Positions 8,155 through 15,892 of a stretch of 64,000 nucleotides of DNA are shown here, piece by piece (position 1 is the first letter of the stretch; every line of letters starts with the position of its first letter). The DNA is from Alistipes sp. (GTDB lineage: Bacteria; Bacteroidota; Bacteroidia; Bacteroidales; Rikenellaceae): NCBI GenBank assembly GCA_017555105.1, contig JAFZHB010000005.1, positions 1 through 64,000 on the forward strand, written 5' to 3'. The notes under the pieces are model-generated. The model was not told where the DNA came from. It ran no database searches and saw only the letters and a list, made by a program, of their open reading frames with translations. Both the position numbers and the translations under genes were made by a program.

Positions 8155-9027
8155 TTAGCGGTTGCGTTTGAACTGCTTGACATCTTCGGCATAGGCGCGT
8201 TCGTTGGCCGAGAGGCGGGGTTCACCAATCGAGGGATCCTCCACTGGCTCTACGCGGGTCGGTTGCACCCCCTGCTGACCGCTGACAATGGCGGCCACGC
8301 TGCGGGCGTGGGCATAGCTCTCGTTGGCAGGATGGAGAATGTTGTGATCCTCCGGGAGCTCCTCCTCGCGCTGCAATCCGATCGAGTGCATCAGGCGACG
8401 CCAGCCGCGAGCGATGTTCTCGGTGAGGGGCGCTGTGGTCGGCTCCTCGCCAATGAGGCGATCGGCCAAACCTGCCTGAATAGCCTCCTCGGGTGAGAGC
8501 CAACGGCCGTTGCCGTTGTTTTCGGCCATCAGGGTGCGGAACTCCTCCGCCTCGCGCCCCGAGCGTGCGGCATAGAGGGCTGCCAGGCGCTCATCCGTGG
8601 CATTCAGCAGGGCAATCTGCTCGCCGAGCGCTGCAGCATTGCCCTCGGTGGAGCAGGTGGCCTGATGGATCAGGTAGAGGGCATTGGCCGAGAGCTCACG
8701 ACACCCCTCCGAGGCCGCCTGGGCGATGATCGTAGCGGCCGAGGCTGTGTAGCCATAGCAGCGGGTCGTAATGCGACCTCCGATCTGACGCAGCGCATCG
8801 TGGATCAGCAGGGCATCGTTGACATCGCCTCCCATCGAGCGGATCGTCACAATCACCTCCGAGGCATCCACCTCGGCGATGCGAGCCACCGCCTCACGGA
8901 AGCGTTCGTAGGTCGCCACCCGCTGATCGGGGTGGTCGAACTGCCACTCCTCGGGCACTCCGATCGTCCCCTCAATCTCGATGTGGCACACATCCGCCAC
9001 ATTTTCGATGTGAATCTGGGTTTTCAT
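8155..9027 (-). CDS. ClpP-like prohead protease with C-terminal extension
   Basis: Predicted serine protease that trims capsid or scaffold during head maturation. The ATG at 9025-9027 gives 290 residues. Residues 1-185 form a ClpP/crotonase-fold domain. RSMGGDVNDALLIHDAL is the oxyanion-loop motif, CYGYTASAATIIAQ carries the nucleophile Ser96, and NALYLIHQATCS carries His121. Residues about 190-290 are polar, helical and not ClpP-like, and could act as a scaffold. It lies 61 bases ahead of the capsid gene, the normal protease-capsid order. Cellular ClpP is unlikely given the divergent sequence and the neighbours. Confidence 0.8.
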   Translation of the reverse strand: MKTQIHIENVADVCHIEIEGTIGVPEEWQFDHPDQRVATYERFREAVARIAEVDASEVIVTIRSMGGDVNDALLIHDALRQIGGRITTRCYGYTASAATIIAQAASEGCRELSANALYLIHQATCSTEGNAAALGEQIALLNATDERLAALYAARSGREAEEFRTLMAENNGNGRWLSPEEAIQAGLADRLIGEEPTTAPLTENIARGWRRLMHSIGLQREEELPEDHNILHPANESYAHARSVAAIVSGQQGVQPTRVEPVEDPSIGEPRLSANERAYAEDVKQFKRNR

Positions 9028-9047
9028 CTCTTGAATTTTGAACAGTT

Positions 9048-9296
9048 TTAAGGTTTTTGATAAAAGCATTGGCGCACCTTCTCATACGAGCAGCAGAACT
9101 CCTCCGCCGTCCACTGCATCGCATCACAGCGCCGTGCACCTTGACGCTGAAACTCAATAATCCGCTCCCGCATAGCCATCGCCTCGACCTTGCGCAGATC
9201 GATCAGCCCCCTCTCGATCAGGCGTTGAGCGGCCGCCTTGGAGCACGCTCCGCTGCGCTCTATGATGGCACAGAGTTGCTTTTCATACCGCGTCAT
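9048..9296 (-). CDS. Small hypothetical protein of the phage-derived cassette
   Basis: I do not recognise this 82-residue protein. It is basic and helical, with LCAIIERSGACSKAAAQRLI and a second helix pair around EEFCCSYEKVRQCFYQ. This could form a helix-turn-helix, so DNA or RNA binding is possible. It begins 4 bases inside the preceding tail-like gene and ends 20 bases before the protease gene. A link to packaging, such as a small-terminase-like role, is only a guess, and size and motif do not establish it. Confidence 0.55.
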   Translation of the reverse strand: MTRYEKQLCAIIERSGACSKAAAQRLIERGLIDLRKVEAMAMRERIIEFQRQGARRCDAMQWTAEEFCCSYEKVRQCFYQKP

Positions 9297-11650
9297 CGCT
9301 CATCGCAACGGTTAAATCGACACCGCACCTCGCCCGTCGTCGGGTCGTAGTGTCCCACCTTGCTCAGCGTGCCGAGGAGCTCGCCCTCATCGGTTCGGAG
9401 CAGGTAGCGAGTACGCAGATCAGTCCCTCCGTTCTCCACAAGCAGGAGGCTCTCATAGTCGCTCGGCGCGAGGCGCAGGGTGAGCTCAACCGCCCCACAG
9501 AGGCTCTCATGGAGCAGCTGCCGATCGTAGAAGCGGTGCAGACCCTCCACCCCGTCGCGATCCTCAAAGCAGAGTGTTCGCGGCGCACAGTCACCATCCC
9601 CGGCGAAGTGGAAGGCCGCCAGCGGATAGCGGTTTTCGGTGGCTGGATAGCCCCAATGCTCCCCCTCGGGCAGGGAGTGCATACCAATCAGGCTGACAAT
9701 ACGCGGAGTCAGCTGCTCGCTCTCCCCCTCGGTGGCATCACGGTCACCCACCTCCAAGAGCAGCGCCGAGGGGGCATTGCGATAGTGTCCGGCAACACTG
9801 AACGAGGCTGCAAAGAGGGGATTGCGACGACACGCTTCACCCTGGAGCGCAGCGGCACTCGGGGTGGTGTAACTCCATGCACCAAACTCCTCACCCTGCT
9901 GCTCCTCCCAGCGCTTCACCACACCATCGCTTGCCAAGTAGCACCAACGGCGCAGCTCGTGCTGCTCGACAGCCGTATCGATCAGCTGGATCGGCTCTCC
10001 CAGATCGACCTTCTCGCGCCAATCGACCACTTCATCGCGATAGAAGGCATCGTAGGGCTCGATGCGCACCGTCTTGCTCGCCTCATCGGTGTAGAAGCGC
10101 AGGTTGAAGAGGTGAGCCAGGGCTTGCAGGAGCTCGATCTGACGCATCCCGTGTTGCAGGATGTCGGCCAGGAAGAGTGTCGATCCAAAACCGCCACCGG
10201 CATAGAAGCGCGGGGTCAAGGTGGTCTCCCGATGGAGCGTGAGGCGCATGCCCTCCTCCGCACCATAGAAGTAGAGCTGATCGAAACGCACCGTTTGTCC
10301 TGCCGCAACCTCTCGCGAGGCGGTGCTGACACGCAGGTGAACGGCCGTCTCGCCTCGCTCCTCGATGTAGCCGTCGTAGAGTGCCCAATCACCCTCATAG
10401 GGAATCCAATAACCGCCCTGCAGGTAGTCGAGCGTGGGGTTTTGCAACTCTCCCGAGGCGGGCGAGGTGACCAACTCAGCACGCTCGGAGAGGAGTTTCC
10501 ATGTGGTCGCCACGCCATCGATCTCGCTCCGCAAGCGGTAGGTGTTGCCCTCCGTATGATCGAAGACAATCGCTCGATAGGTGTAGTTGTTCGAGAGGTT
10601 GTTACGGCGATCCGTGTAGCGATTCGCCAGGCGGAACTTTAGATCGCTTCCCGCCCCGAGATAGACCGAATCGAACCCCGTGAGGTAGTGGCGCGAGGCT
10701 ATGCGATGCTCGGTCGTGTAGTGCAGGTCGTACTCGAAACCCACCGTCACGGCGGTCGTCGGCGTAAAGCTGATCGCACCATCGGCCTCGAGCTTGAAAC
10801 ATTGCCCATTGTTGTAGAGGGTGTAGCAGGGCTCACCCACCTCATTGAGTGCCGCAGGAGAGGCGCTCTCGACGATGTTACCCAGCGAATAAGCCGCTGA
10901 GTAGGGCGAGGCGTAAACGCGCCCGAGGTAGTTCGCCGCTGCCGAGGCGGTGGTCAGACGACCCGCCAAGAAACCCATACGGCTCTTGAGGGCGGTGGTA
11001 TCGCGATGGGCATAAGCGCCACTCATATAGAGCGAGCGGAAAAAGTCACTCTGCATGAAGTCGCTCTGCACCGTATAGCCCGCATCGGCAAAGATCTGGC
11101 GTACCAGCCGGTCGATCTGCAAGAAGGGGTGATAGTCATCGACCGAGAGGAGGCGTTCGGCTGGAAGCAGGTCGGTAGGTTGGCTCTGCGCCGGGTAGCT
11201 GTCGCGGTGGATGGGCAGGAACTTCACAAAGCCCCCCTCTTCCCAGCTCTCGACCACGGTGGTCGGACTTAGGGTTGCCATGTAGAGGAGACCTAACTCC
11301 GAGAGCTTGCGTTGCGCCGCCTCCGACGCCCAACGCTCACCCCCTTCGCGCAACTCGATCGTGTAACCCTTGGCCGAAGAGGCCAATAATCGCACGCTTC
11401 CCTGCATCAACACCGCCCCCTCGTGGGTCAGCACCGCCGCGTGCACCACCTCATTGAAACGGATGCCCGTCTCGGGATCGCGACCTCGGCCAAAGAGTTG
11501 ATCATTGGTCGAAGTTGCCGGTACGACGAGCTGCAACGAACGGCCACTGCGCGCCGCATTTGGATCGGCAAAACGGCTGCAGTCGTAGGGCGGAATGTGG
11601 ATCTTCTCCAGCGGAAGATCACACCGCTGAGCATCGATTATTAACTCCAT
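9293..11650 (-). CDS. Large phage tail/baseplate-like structural protein
   Basis: At 785 residues this is the largest cassette gene. It has no signal peptide or membrane segment and is beta-rich. Two segments resemble large structural proteins of Bacteroidota siphophages as I remember them: FLQIDRLVRQIFADAGYTVQ, and ILQHGMRQIELLQALAHLFN followed by KTVRIEPYDAFY and DWREKVDLGEP. Those proteins are probably tail-tip or baseplate components. The gene overlaps the upstream 320-residue gene by 10 bases and the downstream 82-residue gene by 4. No tape-measure or tail-tube gene was found near it. A structural role is likely; the exact place in a particle is inference. Confidence 0.6.
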   Translation of the reverse strand: MELIIDAQRCDLPLEKIHIPPYDCSRFADPNAARSGRSLQLVVPATSTNDQLFGRGRDPETGIRFNEVVHAAVLTHEGAVLMQGSVRLLASSAKGYTIELREGGERWASEAAQRKLSELGLLYMATLSPTTVVESWEEGGFVKFLPIHRDSYPAQSQPTDLLPAERLLSVDDYHPFLQIDRLVRQIFADAGYTVQSDFMQSDFFRSLYMSGAYAHRDTTALKSRMGFLAGRLTTASAAANYLGRVYASPYSAAYSLGNIVESASPAALNEVGEPCYTLYNNGQCFKLEADGAISFTPTTAVTVGFEYDLHYTTEHRIASRHYLTGFDSVYLGAGSDLKFRLANRYTDRRNNLSNNYTYRAIVFDHTEGNTYRLRSEIDGVATTWKLLSERAELVTSPASGELQNPTLDYLQGGYWIPYEGDWALYDGYIEERGETAVHLRVSTASREVAAGQTVRFDQLYFYGAEEGMRLTLHRETTLTPRFYAGGGFGSTLFLADILQHGMRQIELLQALAHLFNLRFYTDEASKTVRIEPYDAFYRDEVVDWREKVDLGEPIQLIDTAVEQHELRRWCYLASDGVVKRWEEQQGEEFGAWSYTTPSAAALQGEACRRNPLFAASFSVAGHYRNAPSALLLEVGDRDATEGESEQLTPRIVSLIGMHSLPEGEHWGYPATENRYPLAAFHFAGDGDCAPRTLCFEDRDGVEGLHRFYDRQLLHESLCGAVELTLRLAPSDYESLLLVENGGTDLRTRYLLRTDEGELLGTLSKVGHYDPTTGEVRCRFNRCDER

Positions 11651-12603
11651 AAGCGACTGTTTTTCTGGTTAGTACGAATTACAACCGAGAGCTTGCGCAT
11701 CACGCCGTGGCGAAGGATCTCACACTCCTCGGTGAGCAAGTCTACGGCCTCGTAACCCGCAGCTGTGACGCGCCACACCTGCTCGGCATAGAGCAATTCG
11801 GAGAGCGCACGCATCATCTGCGCTGTTTCGTAGGCCGAGTGGAGCTGCCAGCGCTCCTCCACCTCGACCGAGGTCAGCGAGTAACCTGCAGCACCGCAGG
11901 CACGCTCCTTATCCACCAGGAGGCGAATTGCCTCCACAATCGGGAAGGTGTAGTGCTCGATCGAGCCCGCCGACGAGCGCCAAGCCAGCGTCACAGCCCC
12001 CTCATTGGGCGGAGCTACCGTGTAGTGTAGCTGACCGATCCCCTCCACCGTGAGGGTGATCTGCTCGGCCTCGGGATAATCGGCCGCCACGAGGCGGAAA
12101 CACTGCAGGCCCTGCTCGGGCGAGGTGAACTCCTCGCTGACGATGGCGGTGGGTGACTCGGCCGTCACCGTAATCTTGCGTGGATCGACAGCCACAAAAC
12201 TCACTTCATCGCACGCTTCGGGTGCAATCAGCCGACTCATCGGCAGGGTGGAGCAGATCGCAGGCAGGGTTACGGAGGTCCAGGCGAAGAGGATGGTGCG
12301 CGCAGCGGAGGTTACACGCTCCGATCCACTGATCGCTTCGACGCGCATCGTGAGGGTTCGGTCGGCGGAGGCGACAAAACCGGTGGATGCCACGGCGGGA
12401 GTGAAGGCTGCGGCGCGACGCACAATCGGGGCGAGATCGACCGTGCAGGAGCCGTTGCCTATGAGGCGTTTGGTGGCGAGCAGACGCCCTTCGTCGGTGT
12501 AGATGTTCAGTTGGACACGGCCGTCGGTGAGCCCCGCAAGGGTGTAGTTTAAGGGGGCATCAAGGGCCGCAAATTGGGTAGGAATGGAGGTAAATTGAAG
12601 CAT
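11641..12603 (-). CDS. Phage structural protein, first gene of the cassette
   Basis: The 320-residue protein has alternating beta strands and no signal peptide. TLAWRSSAGSIEHYTFPIVE resembles the 'W-x-x-G-x-x-x-Y-x-F' segment common in structural proteins of Bacteroidota phages. The C-terminus contains a short helical part (ETAQMMRALSELLYAEQVW). It is the promoter-proximal gene of the cassette, about 170 bases after a TATCTTTG promoter, and overlaps the 785-residue gene by 10 bases. These two proteins probably act together. The function is not established by any catalytic motif. Confidence 0.55.
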   Translation of the reverse strand: MLQFTSIPTQFAALDAPLNYTLAGLTDGRVQLNIYTDEGRLLATKRLIGNGSCTVDLAPIVRRAAAFTPAVASTGFVASADRTLTMRVEAISGSERVTSAARTILFAWTSVTLPAICSTLPMSRLIAPEACDEVSFVAVDPRKITVTAESPTAIVSEEFTSPEQGLQCFRLVAADYPEAEQITLTVEGIGQLHYTVAPPNEGAVTLAWRSSAGSIEHYTFPIVEAIRLLVDKERACGAAGYSLTSVEVEERWQLHSAYETAQMMRALSELLYAEQVWRVTAAGYEAVDLLTEECEILRHGVMRKLSVVIRTNQKNSRLWS

Positions 12604-12666
12604 AAGGCTGAAAAAATTAAGGATGCGAAGGGTAGCCGGCAGCAGGGGGAATTTGCTGTCGATAAA

Positions 12667-12761
12667 ATTGTTAATAACGGTTGATAACCGAGAATAACCT
12701 ATCCGCTATTGGCTAAAGATCAGCCGATTGAGAATTGTTAATAAGTTGTATTTGCGGATAG
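12667..12761. repeat. Direct and nested inverted repeats in the cassette leader
   Basis: ATTGTTAATAA occurs at 12667-12677 and again at 12734-12744. CTATCCGC (12699-12706) is inverted as GCGGATAG (12754-12761). Inside it ATTGGCT (12708-12714) faces AGCCGAT (12722-12728). All lie between the predicted cassette promoter and its first gene, so they would be transcribed as leader RNA or could bind a regulator. Confidence 0.7.
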
Positions 12762-12782
12762 CCTTGTTGTTGATTGGCAGGA

Positions 12783-12814
12783 CAAAGATACGATCGGCGA
12801 TACCCCCTTGTCAA
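12783..12814 (-). promoter_or_regulatory. Promoter of the phage-derived cassette
   Basis: On the minus strand, TTG (12814-12812), 21 bases, then TATCTTTG (12790-12783) fits the Bacteroidota consensus. The transcript should start near 12777 and have a leader of about 170 bases before the gene starting at 12603. Confidence 0.65.
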
Positions 12815-12862
12815 GAGGTTGCGCAATTTTTTCTATAATTTTTAGAAAAATTTACCGATTTT

Positions 12863-12897
12863 TGCGTACATTTGCCCTAAGAACCGAATTGTACGCA
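12863..12897 (+). promoter_or_regulatory. corA-side promoter box inside an operator-like inverted repeat
   Basis: TACATTTG at 12867-12874 matches TAnnTTTG. TGCGTACA (12863-12870) overlaps this box and is inverted as TGTACGCA at 12890-12897. The pair could bind a dimeric regulator straddling the transcription start. No clear -33 box was seen, so activation may be needed. Confidence 0.45.
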
Positions 12898-12907
12898 TAT
12901 TCAGCTT

Positions 12908-12991
12908 ATGGACGATGGTAATAGTTGCACGCATAGTAGCAGCATCGTACGCCGTTACGATGCCGAGCCTCTATGGGATGCGCGGCGCTGA
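12908..12991 (+). CDS. Possible 27-codon upstream frame in the corA leader
   Basis: ATG at 12908-12910 opens 27 codons (MDDGNSCTHSSSIVRRYDAE then PLWDARR) ending TGA at 12989-12991. It begins about 30 bases after the predicted start of the corA-side transcript and could be a leader peptide. No clear ribosome-binding site is seen, and coding cannot be shown from the sequence alone. Confidence 0.2.
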   Translation: MDDGNSCTHSSSIVRRYDAEPLWDARR

Positions 12992-13046
12992 TCTTCTTCA
13001 CGTCGCCTCGTCGTCTATTTTCTCCAATCAGAAGCAACAGTCCCTT

Positions 13047-13088
13047 AAAAAATGCTGGGACACGGGTCGCAAATACGAACCTGTGCCC
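13047..13088 (-). terminator. Minus-strand terminator-like hairpin ahead of corA
   Basis: GGGACACGGGT (13057-13067) pairs with ACCTGTGCCC (13079-13088), with one bulged A and one G-U pair. Read on the minus strand the stem is followed by AGCATTTTTT, the form of an intrinsic terminator. On the plus strand the same stem would sit in the corA leader. Confidence 0.5.
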
Positions 13089-13108
13089 AATCCCGGCTGA
13101 AGAGGTTA

Positions 13109-13129
13109 GCAAACCCACACGGGGTTTGC
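13109..13129. repeat. Hairpin close to the corA start
   Basis: GCAAACCC (13109-13116) pairs perfectly with GGGTTTGC (13122-13129) around ACACG. No T-run follows on either side, so it is more likely a leader structure than a terminator. Confidence 0.55.
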
Positions 13130-13179
13130 CATAGGTGATACCAAATCCGAAATCAGCCCATTTTTAAGCGACCTATGTC

Positions 13180-14163
13180 ATGATTACCATCTACCTCAAA
13201 CAGTACAACAAGATTATTCGCAATGCCGATGTCCGCCTCTTCGACGAGTTGGGCTACGACGATATTCTCTGGATCGACATGATGCAGCCCACGATCAAGG
13301 AGCAGCGTGCCGTCGAGAGCTTTATCGAGATCAGCCTCCAGACGCGTCAGCAGGTGGAGGAGATCGAGTCGACCTCAAAGTACTCGGAGAACGAGAACGC
13401 CATCATCTCGAACTCGAACTTCTTCATCCCGACGGGCGATTCATTCGTCGTAGAGCCCATGTCGTTCATCATCTCGAACGAGGGTGTGCTGGTCTCGGTG
13501 CGTGAGGCCGAGTCGCGTACCTTCCGCGAGACGGAGAAGCGTCTGCAGATGAACTACCGCAGCTACTCGACCGGCTACCACATCTTCATCTCGCTCCTCG
13601 AGGTGCGCATCGACTTCGATGCCGACCTGGTGGAGTTCGTGGCCAAGCAGGTAGCTGCCCTCTCGAAGGATATCAACACCGAGGACTCGATCGACAAAGA
13701 GGTACTGCACCGCATCAGCGCCCTGCAGGAGAACACCATGTTGCTGCGTGAGAACATCTTCGACCGCCAGCGTGTCCTCTCGGGCATCTTACGCTCGGAG
13801 CGCTTCCCGAACGATATCTACCCCCGCCTGCAGCTGATGATCAAGGACGTCAACTCGCTGATCAACCACGCAGACTTCAGCTTCCAGCGACTGGACTATA
13901 TCCAGGATGCAGCCCTCGGTTTGATCAACATCGAGCAGAACGGAATCGTAAAGATCTTCTCCGTGGCCTCGGTGATCTTCATGCCCGCTACGCTCATCGC
14001 ATCAATCTACGGCATGAACTTCCAGGTGATGCCCGAACTCAGTTGGCAAATCACGCTCGCCAACGGTTGGACCATCCCGGCCGGCTATATCTTTGCACTC
14101 GGCCTGATGCTCTTCTGCTCGGGACTTACGATCTGGTACTTCAAATACAAGAAGTGGCTGTAA
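13180..14163 (+). CDS. corA: CorA-type magnesium transporter
   Basis: Pentameric inner-membrane channel for Mg2+ (also Co2+ or Ni2+ in the family). It has 327 residues: a cytoplasmic alpha/beta and long-helix domain to about residue 260, a first membrane helix ending in the signature YGMNF (Gly278-Met279-Asn280), and a second membrane helix ending in the basic tail YKKWL. Length and topology are standard. It is transcribed away from the phage-derived cassette, with a long intergenic leader containing hairpins, so Mg-responsive control is possible but unproven. A terminator at 14188-14224 separates it from the flippase gene. Confidence 0.95.
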   Translation: MITIYLKQYNKIIRNADVRLFDELGYDDILWIDMMQPTIKEQRAVESFIEISLQTRQQVEEIESTSKYSENENAIISNSNFFIPTGDSFVVEPMSFIISNEGVLVSVREAESRTFRETEKRLQMNYRSYSTGYHIFISLLEVRIDFDADLVEFVAKQVAALSKDINTEDSIDKEVLHRISALQENTMLLRENIFDRQRVLSGILRSERFPNDIYPRLQLMIKDVNSLINHADFSFQRLDYIQDAALGLINIEQNGIVKIFSVASVIFMPATLIASIYGMNFQVMPELSWQITLANGWTIPAGYIFALGLMLFCSGLTIWYFKYKKWL

Positions 14164-14187
14164 ATCAAACGGCTAACAAAGAGATTT

Positions 14188-14224
14188 AAGGGCTATTAAG
14201 GGATCACCTTGATAGCCCTTTCTT
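14188..14224 (+). terminator. Terminator after corA
   Basis: AAGGGCTAT (14188-14196) pairs with ATAGCCCTT (14212-14220), with further AAGG/CCTT pairing inside, followed by TCTTG. Confidence 0.7.
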
Positions 14225-14280
14225 GTGGGTGCGCTTGGCTGTTTTGGAAACAGCACTCAACCCCCTCTTCAAAAAAATCA

Positions 14281-14326
14281 TCTTGCATTTTGCATTCTAA
14301 ATTTTGCATCCTCCTGCACCCCCTTC
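14281..14326. repeat. AT-rich intergenic repeat (TTTTGCATT type)
   Basis: Reiterated TTTTGCATT/AAATTTTGCAT units. Related TTTTGAATT runs occur near 630, 26920 and 39160, always between genes. Confidence 0.5.
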
Positions 14327-14389
14327 TGCAATTTTCTCTCGCTCGCGCACATAATGCGCGCATCGTGCGCGTATGTCACAAGAATTTTA

Positions 14390-14397
14390 TATCTTTG
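14390..14397 (+). promoter_or_regulatory. -7 box of the flippase operon promoter
   Basis: TATCTTTG at 14390-14397, 19 bases before the ATG at 14417. It probably drives the ten-gene run to 24128, with a leader of only about 13 bases. Confidence 0.6.
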
Positions 14398-14416
14398 CAG
14401 AATAGATTGGATTACT

Positions 14417-15886
14417 ATGCTCGAAAAGTTAGCCAAACAGACCGCCGTTTACGGTGTCAGCACGATTCTGGTGCGCTTCCTGAGCTACCTGCTTACCCCC
14501 TACTACACGCGGGTCTTCGGGCAGGAGGCTTACGGAATCGTGACGGATATCTATGCGCTGATTCCGCTGGCGCTCACGCTGCTGACGATGGGCATGGAGT
14601 CGAGCTACTTCCGCTTTGCGGCCAAGGCCGAAGCGGAGGGAGGCGAGGTGCGCAGCAACAAGCGGCGCCTCTTTGCCACCACCTGGGGCACCACCACCTT
14701 CGCCGCCGTGCTCTTCACGGCGCTGGTGATTGCGCTGCACACCCCGATTGCCTCGGTGATGGGTGAGGCGTATGTCGCCCACCCCACCTACATCATCTGG
14801 GTAGCGCTAATCATCCTCTTCGATGTTGCATCGGCCATTCCCTATGCGCGCCTGCGCGAGGAGGGTCGATCCATGACCTTTGTAGGGTTGAAGCTCGTGG
14901 GCGTGGTGATCAACCTGGTGCTTGCCTTCGGTTTCGGTTTTGCCGGTCTGTTTGCCGACGAATTTGGCGTAGGATGGGTCTTTGTAGCCAACCTCACGGC
15001 GAGCCTCATCACCTGGCTGCTGCTTCTGCGAGCCGTGGGGTGCGTCACTTGGCGCATCGACCGCACCTTGCTGCGCAGGATCTTGATCTACTCGCTGCCG
15101 CTACTGATCGGCGGTGTGGCCGGAACAGCCAACGAGTTCATCGATCGCCAGCTGATCAAGTACCTCGTTCCCGAGGGGGCTATGGCCGAGCTGGGCATCT
15201 ACGGCGCGATCACGAAGATTGCCGTGGTGATGATGCTCTTCTACCAAATGTACCGCCTGGCTGCCGAGCCCTTCTTCCTCTCGAACTTCAAGAAGGAGGA
15301 GTTCAAGGAGATGAACGCCGCGGCGCTGAAATACTACCTGATGGTCTCGATGGTGATCTTCCTGGCCATCGCCCTCTTCCGCGATCTCTTTGCGCTGATC
15401 GTCGGACGCGACTTCCGCGAGGGCATCTACATCCTGCCGGTGGTCTTGGGTGCCAATATGCTGGCGGGCGTGTGGCTCAACCTCTCGTTCTGGTACAAGC
15501 GCGAGGAGCGCACGCAGCTTGCCATCGTAGTCACGCTCTGTGGCTTGGTTGTCACGGTCGTAGCAGGTTTTGCGCTCATTCCGCACATGGGGTACTACGG
15601 TGCTGCCTGGATGCGCCTGGCCAGCGAAGCCGCCATGGTCGGAGTCAGCCTCTGGCTCAACCACCGTTTCTACCCGACGCCCTACGATTGGCGACGCATC
15701 ACGGAGTATGTGGCTGTGGGACTTCTCCTCTTCCTGGTGGCCGAGGAGACACGCGAAATGTGGGACGAGCAACTTGTAGGGTGCTATGCAACCAATATAT
15801 TGATTTTTGTAGCCTATGGAGCCTATCTCGTGCGCCGCGAGCAGATTGATCTCGCCGCGCTGATCCGCTCCATAAGAAAACGATAA
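14417..15886 (+). CDS. Polysaccharide/lipid-linked sugar flippase (MATE-like, Wzx/MurJ type)
   Basis: Integral membrane transporter that likely flips lipid-linked saccharides across the inner membrane. The ATG at 14417 gives 489 residues with about 12-14 hydrophobic segments. The N-terminus (LAKQTAVYGVSTILVRFLSY) has the Wzx/oligosaccharide-flippase pattern, and TPYYTRVFGQEAYGIV is the conserved first loop. A longer in-frame start at 14225 would run through the AT-rich repeat and promoter, so it is rejected. No glycosyltransferases are beside it. It heads a run of housekeeping genes, beginning with holB 6 bases downstream. The substrate is unknown. Confidence 0.85.
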   Translation: MLEKLAKQTAVYGVSTILVRFLSYLLTPYYTRVFGQEAYGIVTDIYALIPLALTLLTMGMESSYFRFAAKAEAEGGEVRSNKRRLFATTWGTTTFAAVLFTALVIALHTPIASVMGEAYVAHPTYIIWVALIILFDVASAIPYARLREEGRSMTFVGLKLVGVVINLVLAFGFGFAGLFADEFGVGWVFVANLTASLITWLLLLRAVGCVTWRIDRTLLRRILIYSLPLLIGGVAGTANEFIDRQLIKYLVPEGAMAELGIYGAITKIAVVMMLFYQMYRLAAEPFFLSNFKKEEFKEMNAAALKYYLMVSMVIFLAIALFRDLFALIVGRDFREGIYILPVVLGANMLAGVWLNLSFWYKREERTQLAIVVTLCGLVVTVVAGFALIPHMGYYGAAWMRLASEAAMVGVSLWLNHRFYPTPYDWRRITEYVAVGLLLFLVAEETREMWDEQLVGCYATNILIFVAYGAYLVRREQIDLAALIRSIRKR

Positions 15887-15892
15887 GAGAAG

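Larger units (their letters stand above)
12604..13179. other. Regulatory intergenic region between cassette and corA
   Basis: This 576-base gap holds divergent promoters, direct and inverted repeats on the cassette side, and hairpins on the corA side. They are listed separately. Small open frames inside it, such as 12915-13100 plus and 12906-13118 minus, show no recognisable protein features. Confidence 0.7.

Noticed and set aside
9048-9296. The 82-residue cassette protein as a small terminase subunit
   Set aside because: Only a possible helix-turn-helix is seen. No large terminase accompanies it and the size is small, so the name is not supported.
9350-10642. A 430-codon plus-strand frame inside the tail-like gene
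   Set aside because: It is antisense to a gene with overlapping, coupled neighbours, and shows no recognisable domain.
4559-12603. Contractile injection system or tailocin
   Set aside because: No sheath, tube, baseplate wedge, spike or ClpV-like ATPase was found, whereas capsid, portal and prohead protease are present, which tailocins lack.
12699-12761. Invertible DNA switch flanked by CTATCCGC / GCGGATAG
   Set aside because: The inverted arms are only 8 bases, the enclosed segment holds no promoter box, and no recombinase gene is nearby.
12906-13118. A 70-codon minus-strand frame ahead of corA
   Set aside because: It crosses the terminator-like hairpin and the operator-like region and shows no protein features or ribosome-binding site.
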